This document shows, in pieces, positions 37,589-50,110 of a stretch of DNA of 64,000 bases. The stretch is from Brienomyrus brachyistius (Eukaryota > Chordata > Actinopteri > Osteoglossiformes > Mormyridae). Made by a program: the position numbers and the translations under genes. The stretch's first letter is position 1, and the number at the start of each line of letters is the position of its first letter. Under the pieces are notes generated by a model, which saw only the letters and a list, made by a program, of their open reading frames with translations, was not told the DNA's origin and made no database searches. The stretch spans positions 10,265,660 through 10,329,659 of the forward strand of contig NC_064552.1 in assembly GCF_023856365.1 (NCBI RefSeq). The letters run 5' to 3'.

Positions 37589-37785
37589 GGTACCACTTTA
37601 CAATTAAGTTCCTTTTGGCCACTTACGGATGGTAGTGACTAATAAGTAATAATTAAAAGAGATCTGTTATGACTTGTTTACAATTGTCTGCTAATGATTT
37701 ACAACGTGTTACAACCTAATTAATAACCTGATTATAAACCATTCATAAACCCTTTTTAAGGGTAGACATATTGTAAAGTGGTACC
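37589..37785. mobile_element. MITE with terminal inverted repeats and 8-bp duplication
   Basis: The left end GGTACCACTTTACAATTAAG pairs with the right end ATATTGTAAAGTGGTACC. The element is 197 bp and lacks coding sequence. Flanking octamers TCAAAACT (37581-37588) and TCAAAACC (37786-37793) differ at one base. The GGTAxCACTTTACAAT end is a common teleost MITE signature, as I recall it. Confidence 0.88.
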
Positions 37786-38154
37786 TCAAAACCTCTCCTA
37801 AAGTCAACCCCAATAACTGCACGTACCATCCAAGACACCAATGTATTTTCTGACCACCACCCCCAACTTGTTTGGCTAATCAATAATGTATTGAATTTAG
37901 CTAATTAAGTTAAATTTAACCACCAGCTCAATTTATTTGTTATAAAATGCTTGGAATGGCTGAAGGAAAGGCTTGGGAACCGAAGCAGCGTTTAGTTAGA
38001 TCCTGCTATTGTTTTGTTGTGTCACTATTCATTTTCTTACATTCTAATGTGAAATTGTGTTGCTTTTTCTCTGAAAATATACACTTACTACCAAGATAAA
38101 TACCATAACATTCTCTTTGACTGCCTAAGATGTTTGCAGATGTTGTTCCTCCTA

Positions 38155-38280
38155 TCCCTGTGTGTGGAGCTTGCTTGTCCTCCCTATGTTCACGCAGACT
38201 AGCATCTCATCCAGGATGTCTCCCTCATGTCCTGCATTCACTGGGACAGACCCTAGACTCACTAGCACCCCGTAATTTCA
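38155..38280 (+). mobile_element. Degraded SINE-like fragment (family A type)
   Basis: TGTGTGTGGAGCTTGCTTGT, then CCTCCCTATGTTCACGCAG and GCATCTCATCCAGGATGTC, follow the order of the family A SINE body with many substitutions. The head and tail are lost. Confidence 0.45.
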
Positions 38281-39923
38281 TACACATACATCAATTTCTA
38301 TAGGAAAGATCTGTAACAGCAGTAATTAGATGAGGTGTGTTATCTCATTTTTAGCACTGCCTAGTACAAAATTCCTGCCTTAATATATTCATCTAAGTAA
38401 CTGGGAAATACAGTTTAGCATGTCCTGCTATTTCATTTTGCTGGATTGCAGTGAACAGCACTATGGAAAGGAATGTTTCGCTTGCAATGTTAAATCATTC
38501 CGATACTCGCTTTATTTTTGCCAGTTAAACTGATTTGAAGGAATAGGCTTTAATTAGCACCATGATTGACAGTTGAAAACATCAAGTGAGGTGATTTACT
38601 AACCAAGTAATTATGTTATTAAACTAATTAAATCCTGAGGTCGAAGGTGAATCAGTATAATATGTGGCTGTGGAGGATCTGACCTGGCTATATTAATCAT
38701 TAAACAGCTAAGGCAGGACTGTAATAGAGTCACTTTTAGTGCCACTAGATGAAGAACAAATTCTTCCATGTGGTGCTTTTCTGTTTGCATGCTTCTCCTT
38801 GGCTAGCTAATCCTCCCCCTGCTATCAACGTGACTCACAACAGCAGGCAAAAAATCCAGAGCGGTCTGCGTGAACGCCCCGGGAAAAGCTGCGATCCCAT
38901 GAAACCTGCCGCGCTCCCTCCTCAAAGAACGGCAGGAACATCAACAGCAAGCCAGGCTCTGTAACGCTGGTCGAACAATGCGGCCTCCGTGTCTCAGCCT
39001 GCGGCCTGGCTCGGTATCGCGCGAAGCGAAAAACCCAGATCCTCTCGGTATAATGCTGGATTTGAGTGCGCAATTAGAATTTGGTGTTTTAATAGGATGC
39101 TGTTTCCGTGGCAGCGTGAAAATGAAAGGCATTGGTCAGCACGCACATTTTAGACAAATATTTTTGAATTGAGACATCTGCCTGGTCACCCATTTGAGCT
39201 GCGTTTAGCTGTAAAAAACGATTGTGGGTGGGATCGTGTGTGCCATCAATTATATTTATGCATGTAATTCCTGCTGAATGTTAAATTAATTTGAATCAGA
39301 TAACAGGTATGTTTTCATAGTGCAACAGAAAACATAGCTTACAGTTTGATGTACTTTTAAAGTTGGATATTTTTAAGTGACTCTCTTTAAATGTCTGGGT
39401 CCAAGCAGAGCATGATATTAATTTGAACTAGCTGCTGTGCTTCGGTGAAGCAAACTGGAAGTAGAAACTATGATTTGTGTGGGAAAAATCCCTAGTAGCC
39501 ATCTTTGTCTTCATGCTGGGCGTAATCACTCAAACTTTACTTGCACCTTCCTGACGACGTGGAATGAGCGGCACATCCCGTGATCCACGATGCACCATCA
39601 AACCTTGGAGAGAGGAGCTCCGATGTGGCTGACTGTCCAATCTCGCCTTCAGCAAAATAATGCAAAAGCCCTTTTCAATGTTTCATGGTCGTGGGTAGAG
39701 AATGATGGCTAGGGTTAACCTTTTATGGTAGAACTACCGAAAAGATTTAAAGGGAACACTTTCCATGTCATTAAAATACTTCCTCTTCCAAACAATACTG
39801 GCTTTATGCATTTGTACAACAAGCGATTAATGTTCTATTCAGCCAACATTAGATTTTCCTATTTGGAAAACTAATTTCCTCTTACGCTCATTCACAGGTT
39901 ATGGCACTTTTAATCAGCGGTGA

Positions 39924-40238
39924 TTACATCCAAATGTTCATTGTCTTGTTATCGATCAGTTTTTCACAGAACCGTGCAGGAATTTTGGCCAGCTCCTCCT
40001 TGCAGGACTGCTTACGATTATGGATATTCTTGAATTTGAGAACATGAGTTGTTCCTAAGAAAATTGGGATCAGATCTGGATCTTGGCCCGTCCCAGATTT
40101 TTTTCCCGCTTCTGAATGGATTTGACGCCAGCTTCCTGATGTCTTGATCCAGCAGCACTTGAGTTTGCTTGTGGACGTGCTGGTATTCTCCTGCAGGATT
40201 CTTTGGCACAGCGATGAATTTATGGTTCTTTCAGTCAC
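39924..40238 (-). pseudogene. Degraded Tc1/mariner transposase fragment
   Basis: The minus-strand reading frame contains INSSLCQRILQEN near its start and KEELAKIPARFCEKLID near its end. These match, in order, segments that lie before and after the catalytic core of fish Tc1-type transposases (SALYQKIL-ENV and CKEEWAKIP-RCEKLI, as I recall them). The middle, where the NDPKH and SPDLNPIE motifs should be, is unrecognisable (QDPDLIPI may be the relic of the latter). The catalytic DDE triad is not intact, so this cannot be an active enzyme. It is a fossil insertion inside intron 3, opposite in strand to prkg1. Confidence 0.6.
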
Positions 40239-40628
40239 ACCTCATCCAGGTCTTGATGTAGCTAATCATCCCCACACCAAAACATAATCGTCATCAGGTT
40301 CTACTGCTGGATCCTAGGAGGCATCAAAAGGCTCACATCTGGCAGAAGGTTTCCACTACATACCTATCACCTATCCTTCTGACATGCAACTGGTTTATAT
40401 CAAACCAGAGATGAATAGTGATGTTGTTAGCAGACACTGGGGTTACACCTCAGCCATGCGCTCCATTTTTACACATCACCAGGCTTCTGCACCTTCTAGG
40501 CGTCGTACCCCCTTGGACAATTTGAAAAAGGACGACCTTTAATTGAGAAGAACCACAGCTGTTCCAGAGTGTCCCAATGTGGACGGTATAAAGGGCTTCG
40601 GAACCTTCTTCTGATTGTGCTATCAGGT

Positions 40629-40775
40629 GCTTCTAGAACCTCATTGACGGCAAAGACCAAAGTCATTTTTATAAACTTATTGACGGCAAAGACCAAAGTC
40701 ATTTCTAGAAACTCATTGACAGCAAAGACCAAAGTCATTTCTAGAAACTCATTGACGGCAAGGACCAAAGTCATT
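40629..40775. repeat. 36-bp tandem repeat, 4 copies
   Basis: Units TGACGGCAAAGACCAAAGTC plus ATTTCTAGAAACTCAT start at 40645, 40681, 40717 and 40753, an exact 36-bp period with a few substitutions. It lies just beside the Tc1 transposase fragment. Being a multiple of 3 it leaves an ORF open on both strands. Confidence 0.92.
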
Positions 40776-41799
40776 GCTGTTTATACCGGGAATGGCTGAC
40801 TTATGTCAAGCTTCATTGTCCACCAACTAAACACCAACCTTAACGTTCCCCACACTATTGTATATTTAAAAAAAAAATCACTCCTTAACGCTAGTAATAT
40901 ATGCAATACATTTAAATATTGGTGATAAATAGTGTTGTTTCACTTCACTATCAGTATCGATATATGTCATCCCAACTCACAGCTGTGTTGTGGGTGGGGT
41001 CCTTCTCTTGATAATTGTTTCTCATCAGTTAACATATCGACACTTCATAAGCATTATTGCTTTTTATCTACTAGGTGCTTTGGAATGTATTTACGCTGCT
41101 CGCCCTGCATTTCCCCAGTCTGTGCAAACAATGACATGCAGACGTTCTTCCATTATATAAATGTACATTGTTTTTCAGCCAGGCACGTTTTAAACATGAC
41201 GTAGAAAGGTTGTTTATGAAAATGACTGACTGATTGCACCACTGAAAATAACATTTAGTGAACACATTAGAATTTGGCATGGGAGATGTTATGGAATCCA
41301 GTTCAGAGTTACTGCTCTCATATCCCTGGTGTGGGTGCCTCATTGAAAACATCTGGAAGAAGTTGGATTAATTTGCCACTTAATAGAAATCTATATTTCT
41401 ATGGACTTCTGTAGGCTGGACCTTCTTTTGAAGAATATGTCAATTGATTATCACATTAATTAAATGTCCCATTTACAAAGGCTCAGCCCTCTTTGTTGTG
41501 GTGCCCCTGGCGAGATTCTGCCCCCCCCATGCCCTAGAGCAGCAGAAAACAAATTTGGTCAATTCATGTACAATACAGACATTTCGGTAACCCAGGATAT
41601 CTAGCTGGTAGTTAGCTAGCTCACGTTTGTTTCACAAGTAAAGTAATGAAATATTAAAACCAGTGTAAGTACCTGTAATATCCTGGAATGTAACCAGAGG
41701 TATGTCTTCTGATTTTTATCACTTACTCTTTTTTCGTCCCCTAATCAAATGGCGCCCTGGGGGGGGGGGGGGACATGTGGCCCTGCCTCACATATCACA

Positions 41800-42025
41800 T
41801 GGCATTTTGCCTTGGATCACCTGGGATGTTTGGAGTTCACATGTTCTGTCATTGTGTGTGATTGTACAATGTGTGTGTGTTTTGCCCATAGAAATGAATG
41901 GAAGGTCCCCAATTAGATGGGTACTCCAACGTAATGAATTGGCATCCGGTCCTGGGTGCCCCCAGCCTTGTTCTTTATGTTGCCTGGGACTGGACACAGG
42001 CCCCCTGGAAGATGGATGATTGAAT
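41800..42025 (+). mobile_element. Degraded SINE-like remnant with a second repeat inside
   Basis: GATGTTTGGAGTTCACATGT and the end CCCTGGAAGATGGATGATTG resemble the family A SINE. Between them (about 41865-41915) lies the reverse complement of a segment also seen near 50035-50080 (GGGGACC...CCATTCATTTCTATGGG), a repeat type frequent in teleosts. Confidence 0.35.
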
Positions 42026-42936
42026 TTATTTTAATGGTACCCTGCCTGCCTAAAGTAATATTTGGAATATTAATGCAATGAAAAAGTAGCTATTTACAGG
42101 AGGATTGTGTGTTTGTGTGTGTGCATCTGTCAAAACGTCTGCGGTTGATGAGTGGTTTTGCATCCATATGTTACGTTTTCCCTTTGCAGTTTGATACTGT
42201 ACGTCATTCACTTTTCTCCTTTGCTGGGGGCCTCTGGGAGACGTAATGAAAGGGCAGTATGACAGGCTTATACTTTGATACAAAGTGATATATGTTGTTG
42301 GGGCAGCTTCCTGTTAAAGGGTTTGACCTGGATGACTGTTGTCTCATCTGTCCTTAGTTGTTTGAATTTGATCACGACTGGCATGCTTAATTGTCCCCTT
42401 GGTTAATTAGAATGTATCATTTTTTTTGAAGAGAGCATTTAACACTGAGACAGAGATAGCAATGGTTTTAGAGCATTGCTGAGTGATATGTTGCATCTCA
42501 TTTAGTGTCTATATGTTTTAGGCATAAATGATTTTCAGCTGAAAGCTAAACGTAGATTCTTAATGTAACTGACATAAAATGGAAGCATGTGACAGAAACC
42601 AAACAGCAAGCGAACAGTTAAGTTTACTCTTGGGTAAGAATATTGAGAGCGTCATATACTGAGTGGATCATGGTCTCACACTGTTTGAAGTGTTGCGTAA
42701 GAAGCCACCCAAGGGATCAACTGACATGAAAAATGTTCTTAGAAAGAACTGCTCAGTTCTGTATATTCTGTGGATTTTTTTTTTTCACATTTAGGTAAAT
42801 AAACTCAAAGCTGCATCTTGAATTAATAGGTTACTTTGGGATGGATGGAGTATTTCATTCTCAGTCTGAAGAAATTACATCAGTAAGAGGAAGATGCTGT
42901 TGTCAGGAGTAACCTGAGGGGTATGAGGCTGTATTA

Positions 42937-43562
42937 GGGCTGGGTGGTATATCGATAAAATATCGCACCGCAACTATAAACATTCAATCAATTTAAATAT
43001 CGTACAGCTATATCGCTTACACACTTGTTTTTTTTGCAGAATTGACAGTGAAAATGCACTATTTTACCCAAATTCCACCAAGGCATGAGTCTGTAGTTGT
43101 TGTAATGTGCCATTATACCCGTCACACGCTGAGTAACTATTAGTAAAACAATATGTCATCATAATCATAAAAACTCAATGTCCTGCCCCGCTCGTCCGAT
43201 CCTCCCGTGCGCCACACCACCCTCGTTAAGCTTGTGTGGAATCCCTGTGTGATCCGCTGTGTTGAATTGCTTTCCTGATTCCTGTGTATTTCAGTCTGCG
43301 TTAGAGTATGTTTCCCTAGTCTTGTCATTAATGTTGCGTTGATGTTTCATGGTCTGTGTTGCTGTTTCCCGATTAAACCCCGTATTTCCCGATCCTCTGT
43401 CCCCCTGCTCCTGCTTCTCCGTTTTGATCGTGACACTCAAGACCTCCAGTTTGTATTTTACTGTATTGTACATATGAATTTTAGAACATTTTGATAAATA
43501 TCAATATTTTGAATATCTCTAAAAATATCGCGATATCATTTTTAGAGCATATCACCCATCCC
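42937..43562. mobile_element. TIR DNA-transposon remnant, interrupted by an LTR
   Basis: The left end GGGCTGGGTGGTATATCGAT pairs with the right end (reverse complement GGGATGGGTGATATGCTC). The interior on both sides is rich in ATATCG motifs. This GGGCTGGG-GATAT type is common in teleosts. Removing the LTR insertion leaves about 364 bp. The superfamily is not determined and no clear target duplication was found. Confidence 0.6.
43179..43435 (+). mobile_element. Solo-LTR-like insertion with 5-bp target duplication
   Basis: The 257-bp segment begins TGTCCTGCC and ends GATCGTGACA (TGT...ACA). It contains a GATTAAACCCCG polyadenylation-like region before the C/T-rich end. It is flanked by the direct pentamer CTCAA at 43174-43178 and 43436-43440. 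The structure fits a solo LTR of a Ty3/gypsy-type element. No internal coding sequence is present. Confidence 0.65.
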
Positions 43563-45586
43563 TTGCCAAACCTGTTCCCTGGAACGAAACTACGAACAAA
43601 ATGTACTGTTGGTGTTTGGTGATCGTGTTCTGAATCTGCTTACAGGGCAATAGTAAGAAAATTTTAAACAAAAAATGGAGCATTGCAGTTAAGAAATAAT
43701 GTCATGAATCATATCATGATAATTATCGATATTGTTTAATATGAAAAAATGTGGGTGTTCTGGGTATTCAATGCACAGCTACACAGGTGGTACAAGGCAA
43801 CCTTGTCTGATATTTGTGAACTACTTTGATATCTATTATTTGTCTTTTACCCTTACCTTTTTGAAAATCTTGGTGCTTCTTGGGTTCTAGGGAAAGTAGA
43901 ATGGTGTGATTAAAAATGTCAATATTGACAGATTTGGGACAGTCACACCGAAAAGGTACTAAAGGTACTAAAATCTAGAAAATTCTACTGACTTGCAAAC
44001 TGTATTTATAATTTTGGAATAAAAATGGAACCGAAATGTCTTCTGTGGCACTATATAGGACATTTTTTTTCGGAAACCACACTATATGTAAAAACAAACA
44101 GCATACAGTATGTGCATGTGCATTTCATATCTTTTTTGGCGCACTTACACTCATGACTTCTTATGGAAGCCTCCATTTTCAGAATAGGTAGCTGTGTCAC
44201 ATGGCCTTTCGTTCCTGGTTTGCCAGCACTTCAGTGCCATATTACCCATCGGTGCTGTGTCATTTACTGCAAGGTGCCGTTCATTGCAGAGTAAAGCCCT
44301 GTAATTATTTATGCACTTACCAGCACACTTGGGATCTCAAGATCAAAGTGGTCTTATCGTCCTGAGCCTTGTAGCAATTACACTTTGGTCTGGAATAGTA
44401 CTGTTATTAGCTAGGTTTTGCCTTTGGTACATTTAGGAACCTTAGAGTTGAATAGATTTTTATAAATGTTACTTTTCTAATGGTATGCTGTCATCCAAGA
44501 GGTGGTATTGGTCATATTGACAGAAAACAGTGATTACGTTTTTTTTTATAGCTTGTTAGACAAAGGCAGAAAGTGTAACGAGAAATGGATGTTTCTACAT
44601 TAATTACAGCTTGAGTGTTTTCACACTAATCAAGGGAAGTGGATTGACCTACAGAAATGCAGACAAACCCAGGGAAAACTCCAGACATCTATTTTAAACC
44701 CCAAGCTTGGGCTATGAGGCAGGATAAGAGATGAGGGGCACAAGAGAGGCTTTAATTTATATGGTGGGGTCAGTAGCCAATCATATGTTTTGAATCTGTA
44801 AGTGACAGAGGAGGGAGTACTCCAATGGCCAATCGGCTTTCAGCTGAGGCCAGTGCTCTGTATACACCCTTGATATGAATATTTCATTTCATGTCCTATT
44901 GCTAATGTGTATTTTATTGGGGGTACCATTGTTGTTAGCTTGTCATTTAACCACGGTAGCCATTTTGTAACTTGTTAATTTTTGTACACCATGTAGAACA
45001 TCATTCCAGCCTTCAAACCTTTACTCCTTCATTGTGATTATCAAGTGATTATCATTTGCCAAACATAAGAAAGAAAATGCCCCCCCCCCCCCCACATGGT
45101 GCAGTATGTGGATTAAAATGGAGAACGTCTCAGGTTTCTATCGATTGCTACCCTCTGAAGTCGATGATAAATAACCGTAATGATCAGAAAACTCAATTTC
45201 AATGTCAAACTCCGAGACCTTGTTTCAACTTTTGCATTGTAATATGTGAATAGCTATGTGTGTGAGCGATGCAGTGCTTTAAATTGGATGGAATGGGCTA
45301 TGATTATCACATTCAGCATTAGGACAGTCTCAAGGGGGGCTTTCTTCTTCCCATTGAGGTTTGTTTCGAGTTTTCGGCTTTGTAGACTTGATGCTTTTCC
45401 CATTGTGGTTGACAGAGCAATTCTGTCCCTCACTCAATGGCTTGTTTTTGCCTCCTGTCACCTTCGTTTTTGGAAAGTGAAGGACTTCTGCTCTCTTGTC
45501 AGCCATGATACATTCCGTCTACACGCTTGGTTAGTCTGCTCTGTCTGTTAAATCGGCATACACGCTGATATTATATACAATATATT

Positions 45587-45590
<4 letters not shown>

Positions 45591-45623
<33 letters not shown>
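45591..45623. repeat. (TA)n microsatellite
   Basis: About 16 TA dinucleotides, preceded by a TATA-rich flank. Confidence 0.95.
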
Positions 45624-45628
<5 letters not shown>

Positions 45629-46160
45629 CCAGAGTTCTATCCATCATGATAATGTCCATGGTTTCCTGTACACCTTGTATCTGTGCACTTTTTGAACTTG
45701 GACGGCAGGCCCGATTCTCTGTAAATTGAAATATTCTGGAACCTGACTCAGTGATACATTCTTTGCCTACTAGTCTTCTTTGTCTTTTTTTGCTGTGCTC
45801 AACATTCTGGTTTTATGCTCAAAAAGTAAATATTTACAAGAGTGGGAAGTGGGCCTTTTTAATTTATAAAGGAGGGTGAGAAACATCGTGTCTCGGATGT
45901 CGTGTTGGCGTTACGTAACTCCCAGCGCAAGCAGGGGCTGTCGCTGGGTCCATGTCATGTCTCACAGCAATTATTTTTGCTCCGGTGTCATCTTAATTGT
46001 GCTTTCGGTCCGCTGTAGTAATACTTTCCGATTTGTACCGAGACAGGAATGGTCAAAATCTGTTGAGCGGTTCCTTAAATAGGTCTGGCACTGAGGAGGG
46101 CTACAGGGAGAGGGGAGACACAAAAACATTTATTTCAATTAGTTGCCATGGTGACGCATT

Positions 46161-46495
46161 CATGTGCAGTAGGGCTCCATGCGTTTGAGGGTTGAAAATG
46201 TTCAGGTGGTTTTTGACAAGCAGCGGTTCGGTCGGCAAAGGGGCTACGAGAGAGTCTGGCTTCTCGGCATAAGCGTCGTGTCCCTCGCCAGCCGCGCTAG
46301 GAACCCCCCCCCCCCCCCCCCCACGCCTTCAAGTGCGGCAGAGCTTCTCGTGTTTGAGAGTCAAAAGCAAACAGGTCGCCTTCGACTAGCAGAGGTTCAG
46401 TCGGAAGAGGAGTTGCTAGAGAATTTCGTTTCTCAGCACAAGTTTAGTGTTACTCACCAGACACATCAGGGGGACCCCCACCCCCCTCCCAAAAT
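46161..46495. repeat. Diverged head-to-tail dimer, period about 169 bp
   Basis: Copy 1 (46161-46325) and copy 2 (46330-46495) align in order. GTTTGAGGGTTGAAAATG pairs with GTTTGAGAGTCAAAAGC, GCAGCGGTTCGGTCGG with GCAGAGGTTCAGTCGG, and GGCTTCTCGGCATAAG with CGTTTCTCAGCACAAG. Both end in C-rich tracts (19 C in copy 1). The similar parts fall in different frames, so protein selection is unlikely. Confidence 0.7.
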
Positions 46496-48056
46496 GCCAG
46501 CTGTTAGATTCCACTGCATTATGGGTTCTGCCGTCATGTATTTAGCGTATATAATTCAGCAGCAGGTGCCAGGTTTGTCCTGGAAGCCAAGAATACTGCA
46601 GAATACTGAAGCTGATATGGGTTAGCATGGGTTGTGCATTTCGGAAGCGGGCAAGGATTAACGGGAAAAGAAATGCAGGTAAAAATGTGCAGTTCCTTTA
46701 GGGTGACTACAAACCAACCAGTCACTGCATGTTTCACCGAACAGCAGTGGCTACTTTAATAGGGAGGCAGGGCGGCCTGTTGTTTGATGCAAATACCATA
46801 TTAGCTCGATAGCTTGATAAAATCAGACAAATTGCGCGTCACTGCTGCTGACGAACAAGCGTTTATGGGTCGAATTTCCTCCGGCAACTTGTTGGAGGTT
46901 ACCAGGTAACCATACAAGATCCTTGGTCTGATGAATGCACAGCGATTGAAGGAGAGTTTCTGCGGCAGCGCCCTGCTTTCATCCTGAGCCATGCAAGAAA
47001 TTGGCCCGTGCTTACGCTGAAATTTCAGCTCACTTTAAAAAGATCCTTTATCAGTTCAGCTTAAATACTTAATTGCATCCATTCAGTCGGACGAACGAGT
47101 GAATATAGATTGTGCTGCTTTTATTTGCTTTTTAATGAAATTTCCAATCTTATTTATTTTTATTTGACCTCAAGCCTTCGTGCCTCAAATGACCCGCTTT
47201 GACTTTATCAGATGATAAGTTTCTTGAAGTGTCTGTTCTGGGAAGGCTAATCAGTTTATAAGGAAATAAATTGGCAGTGTGGTGCTTTGATCTGACGCAC
47301 ATTTCTGATGGTGCTGTGAGCCTTTCGCAGACCCTCTGTCGGTGTTGCCTTTATTCATAATCCATTGTGTAAATTTGCATCTAAGGGTTAGGTGGCTTTA
47401 AGTCATCCGGTACAAATCGGTATCCCGATTTGAGTGCTAGATTTTCAGATGAAGGTCATTTCTTATATTTTTCATATTATTTCGCTACCCTTTTAAAAAG
47501 AAGTGACAAACAGCTACAAATCACTGCCCGAAGCAGCTGACTATGACAAACCGGAGATTATGTGAAGCATATGTTGCATATGTTTACCAAACAGATCATA
47601 GGGGAATCATCTCGTCATCCTACTTACATCGACTTAACATATGTCTTATGATATTCAACCTATTTATTCCTTCTCCATAAGTCAGTGCTCTTCATTTTTC
47701 TTGAAAAACAATTCCAGAAATATTAATAGTGAGAAAAATAATTTATTGCGATGAATGACCAGCCTGTTGCCTCCTAAGAGAAATTATATATTGTGGTTGT
47801 TTTCCCCTGGCGACTTTAGATTCTTCTCCCCTACGGAAGGAGCAGCCAAAATGGAGCAGTCAATAGCAGCACAGAGCTCTATTACAGCTGTCCTCAGAGC
47901 AGTGACTCCTGAATGTCATTATGTGGGGGCTACGTGTTGCCATCGGAGGTCAGAAGAAGGGAAAACATTCGACTGTAGCAGGCGACGGTGTTGGCGAGCT
48001 TTGAGTTTTGGGTTTACCTCTTGAAGCATTTATCTCTTTCGAATTGTCGAGGCTGG

Positions 48057-48206
48057 CAGAGGTGCCACTAGTGATTTTGGGCACCATGAAAAAATATTAT
48101 ATGTATTTGACTCCCAACCCTATCCAATCCAATTACGCTCCAGATATTTTAGGGCCCATGTCACTTAGGGGCCCTTGGAATCATCCCACCCTTAATGGCA
48201 CCCCTG
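48057..48206. mobile_element. Short MITE, TIR CAGRGGTGCCA
   Basis: The left end CAGAGGTGCCACTAGTG pairs with the right end (reverse complement CAGGGGTGCCATTAAGGG). The element is 150 bp, noncoding, with GGGCCC-containing arms inside. The CAGRGG termini suggest a hAT-like origin. No clean target duplication was seen. Confidence 0.6.
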
Positions 48207-49997
48207 GTCGTAGGCTGAGGGATTGTGCAGCCCAGCTCCGGTCCTGGGGTTCCGTTGTAGGTCTCTCGTGATGTTAATTTCAGCCCCACCATGGATTTGG
48301 TCAGATTGAAGACTTTCCAAATGAGTTTACAGAATAGAGAGATTCAGCCATTCAGCCTTGATCCATGAGGATGAAGGGCAGTTGTCGGTTGTTGCACATA
48401 TATTGATCTGCTTTTTCTGAATGTTCTATCAGGGCTTATGGCTGATGACAATGGGGGATTTGTATGAAAACTGAGTGGAAGAGCAGTTTTAGAACTAATG
48501 TAACTCACGTGTTTTAGAAAAATATAAGAACAAGATTCTTGTTTTTGAACTTGATGTTTTTTAATTGCTAAATGCTTAATAAAACTTAACAGTGGTCAAA
48601 TGTCAAGGTTCCTTTTCGTTAATTAAGTTCCACTTTAGTGTGAGTCTCATGAATAACTCATTTTTCGGGAATACTGGCATTATAACAGTGATCTGTCATA
48701 GCAGTGGATTGGGGTCATATTATAAGATCCATATAATTACATTCTTTAGGAAAAACCTTGCATTTATTCCTGGAATCTGCTTCCCTTAGGACACATGGTG
48801 GTCATTGATTGACTACTTTACTGGCCTAAGTGTCAATTGAAACTGGATATCCACTCTTGCTCTTAATTTACGTTTTATGCAGTAACTGTTATTAATAGAT
48901 ATCATCATTAATCTTTCACACGCGTCGGAGATCAGTTTAGTGATGGTTAATCACAATTAACAGATGCAGCTGGTTTCGAGAATTATTAAAGATGAACGAG
49001 ATATGACATTACTTTACTAAAAATCGTTTTGAAAATATCAATATGTCCATGTCTAATATACTTAACAATAAAGCACATTTTTATAAAATTCTGTCAAAGG
49101 CATCATTTTGACATTATGTTCTGTTCTTTTTCCAATTCTTTTTGAATTATTATAAACAGATTAATTTGTTGGTGTTCTTGAATACAGAATGTGTTTTGCT
49201 ATAACATTCTTTTTCCTCTATTTTGATAAAGTTCCCAAATGATGTAGATGCCTACAGTGTTTACCATCATTAGAATGAAAGCTGACGTTAGTAATAAAAG
49301 TAGGATGTATAACCCTGGAGAATATAACTTTTTAATTTAAATCTTATTTAAATCTTACTTGCTTTATCCTGCATTGTTCTGTAAATCATCTCTTCATTCC
49401 ACCATCCCCATGCTCACCATTACACCTTGTCATCAGTAGTTATAACCTTTCCTGGGTGTTCCTTATGTTTTAAAGGTGACGTCTTCATCTTCACACCTGC
49501 CCCGGTGATTCCGTTGGTGGGTTGGCTGAATAGTTAATGCTGTTGTGTAATTTAATGGCTCATTGGCTGGGCTGAGCTGTATTGGTGCTGGAGGGGAATT
49601 CACCCCAAAAATTCATATTCATTATGCAAGCTGATTTATTTTGTTACCAGGCAGTGTCCTATATATCTGATCGAAATTGTATTACATGCATTTTAGGCAC
49701 AGAATTTGTTTTTTTTTTTTACATTTTCCCCGTACATCATCAAGAGATGTTTCTGCTTTGATTTGTCAGTTTATTGAAAGTAAAGTTTTTGACCTCTACA
49801 AATTTTGAGTATTGTGACATTCACAATAAAGCAGGTTCTGTCACATGACCACTGTAGACATGCATGATCGTAACAAATGATGTTTTCTACACTTTGTGTG
49901 GCTGGTCACATGATCAAATTGAGATTTAGACTTTAAGTAATGAGATTATGTTATTTCACAGTGGAAGCACATTTTGATTCTATTTTAATGATGCACA

Positions 49998-50110
49998 AAC
50001 ACACACATACACACATACACACATTCATGTTTATATTGAGATCTTTGTGGGGACCATCCATTCATTTCTATGGGCTAAACCCAGTGGAAATTAGTAATAA
50101 TTCTAGAAGA
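49998..50110 (+). mobile_element. (CA)n-flanked fish repeat fragment
   Basis: A short CACACATACACA run leads into TTTGTGGGGACCATCCATTC and ATTTCTATGGGC. The same motif appears reversed near 41880-41915. Confidence 0.4.

Noticed and set aside
40496..40799. ORFs on both strands with 12-residue repeats
   Set aside because: The 36-bp tandem repeat is a multiple of three and simply keeps frames open.
46179..46625. 148-codon plus-strand ORF over the 169-bp dimer
   Set aside because: The two homologous copies are read in different frames and the ORF contains a poly-C-derived Pro run, so coding selection is unlikely.
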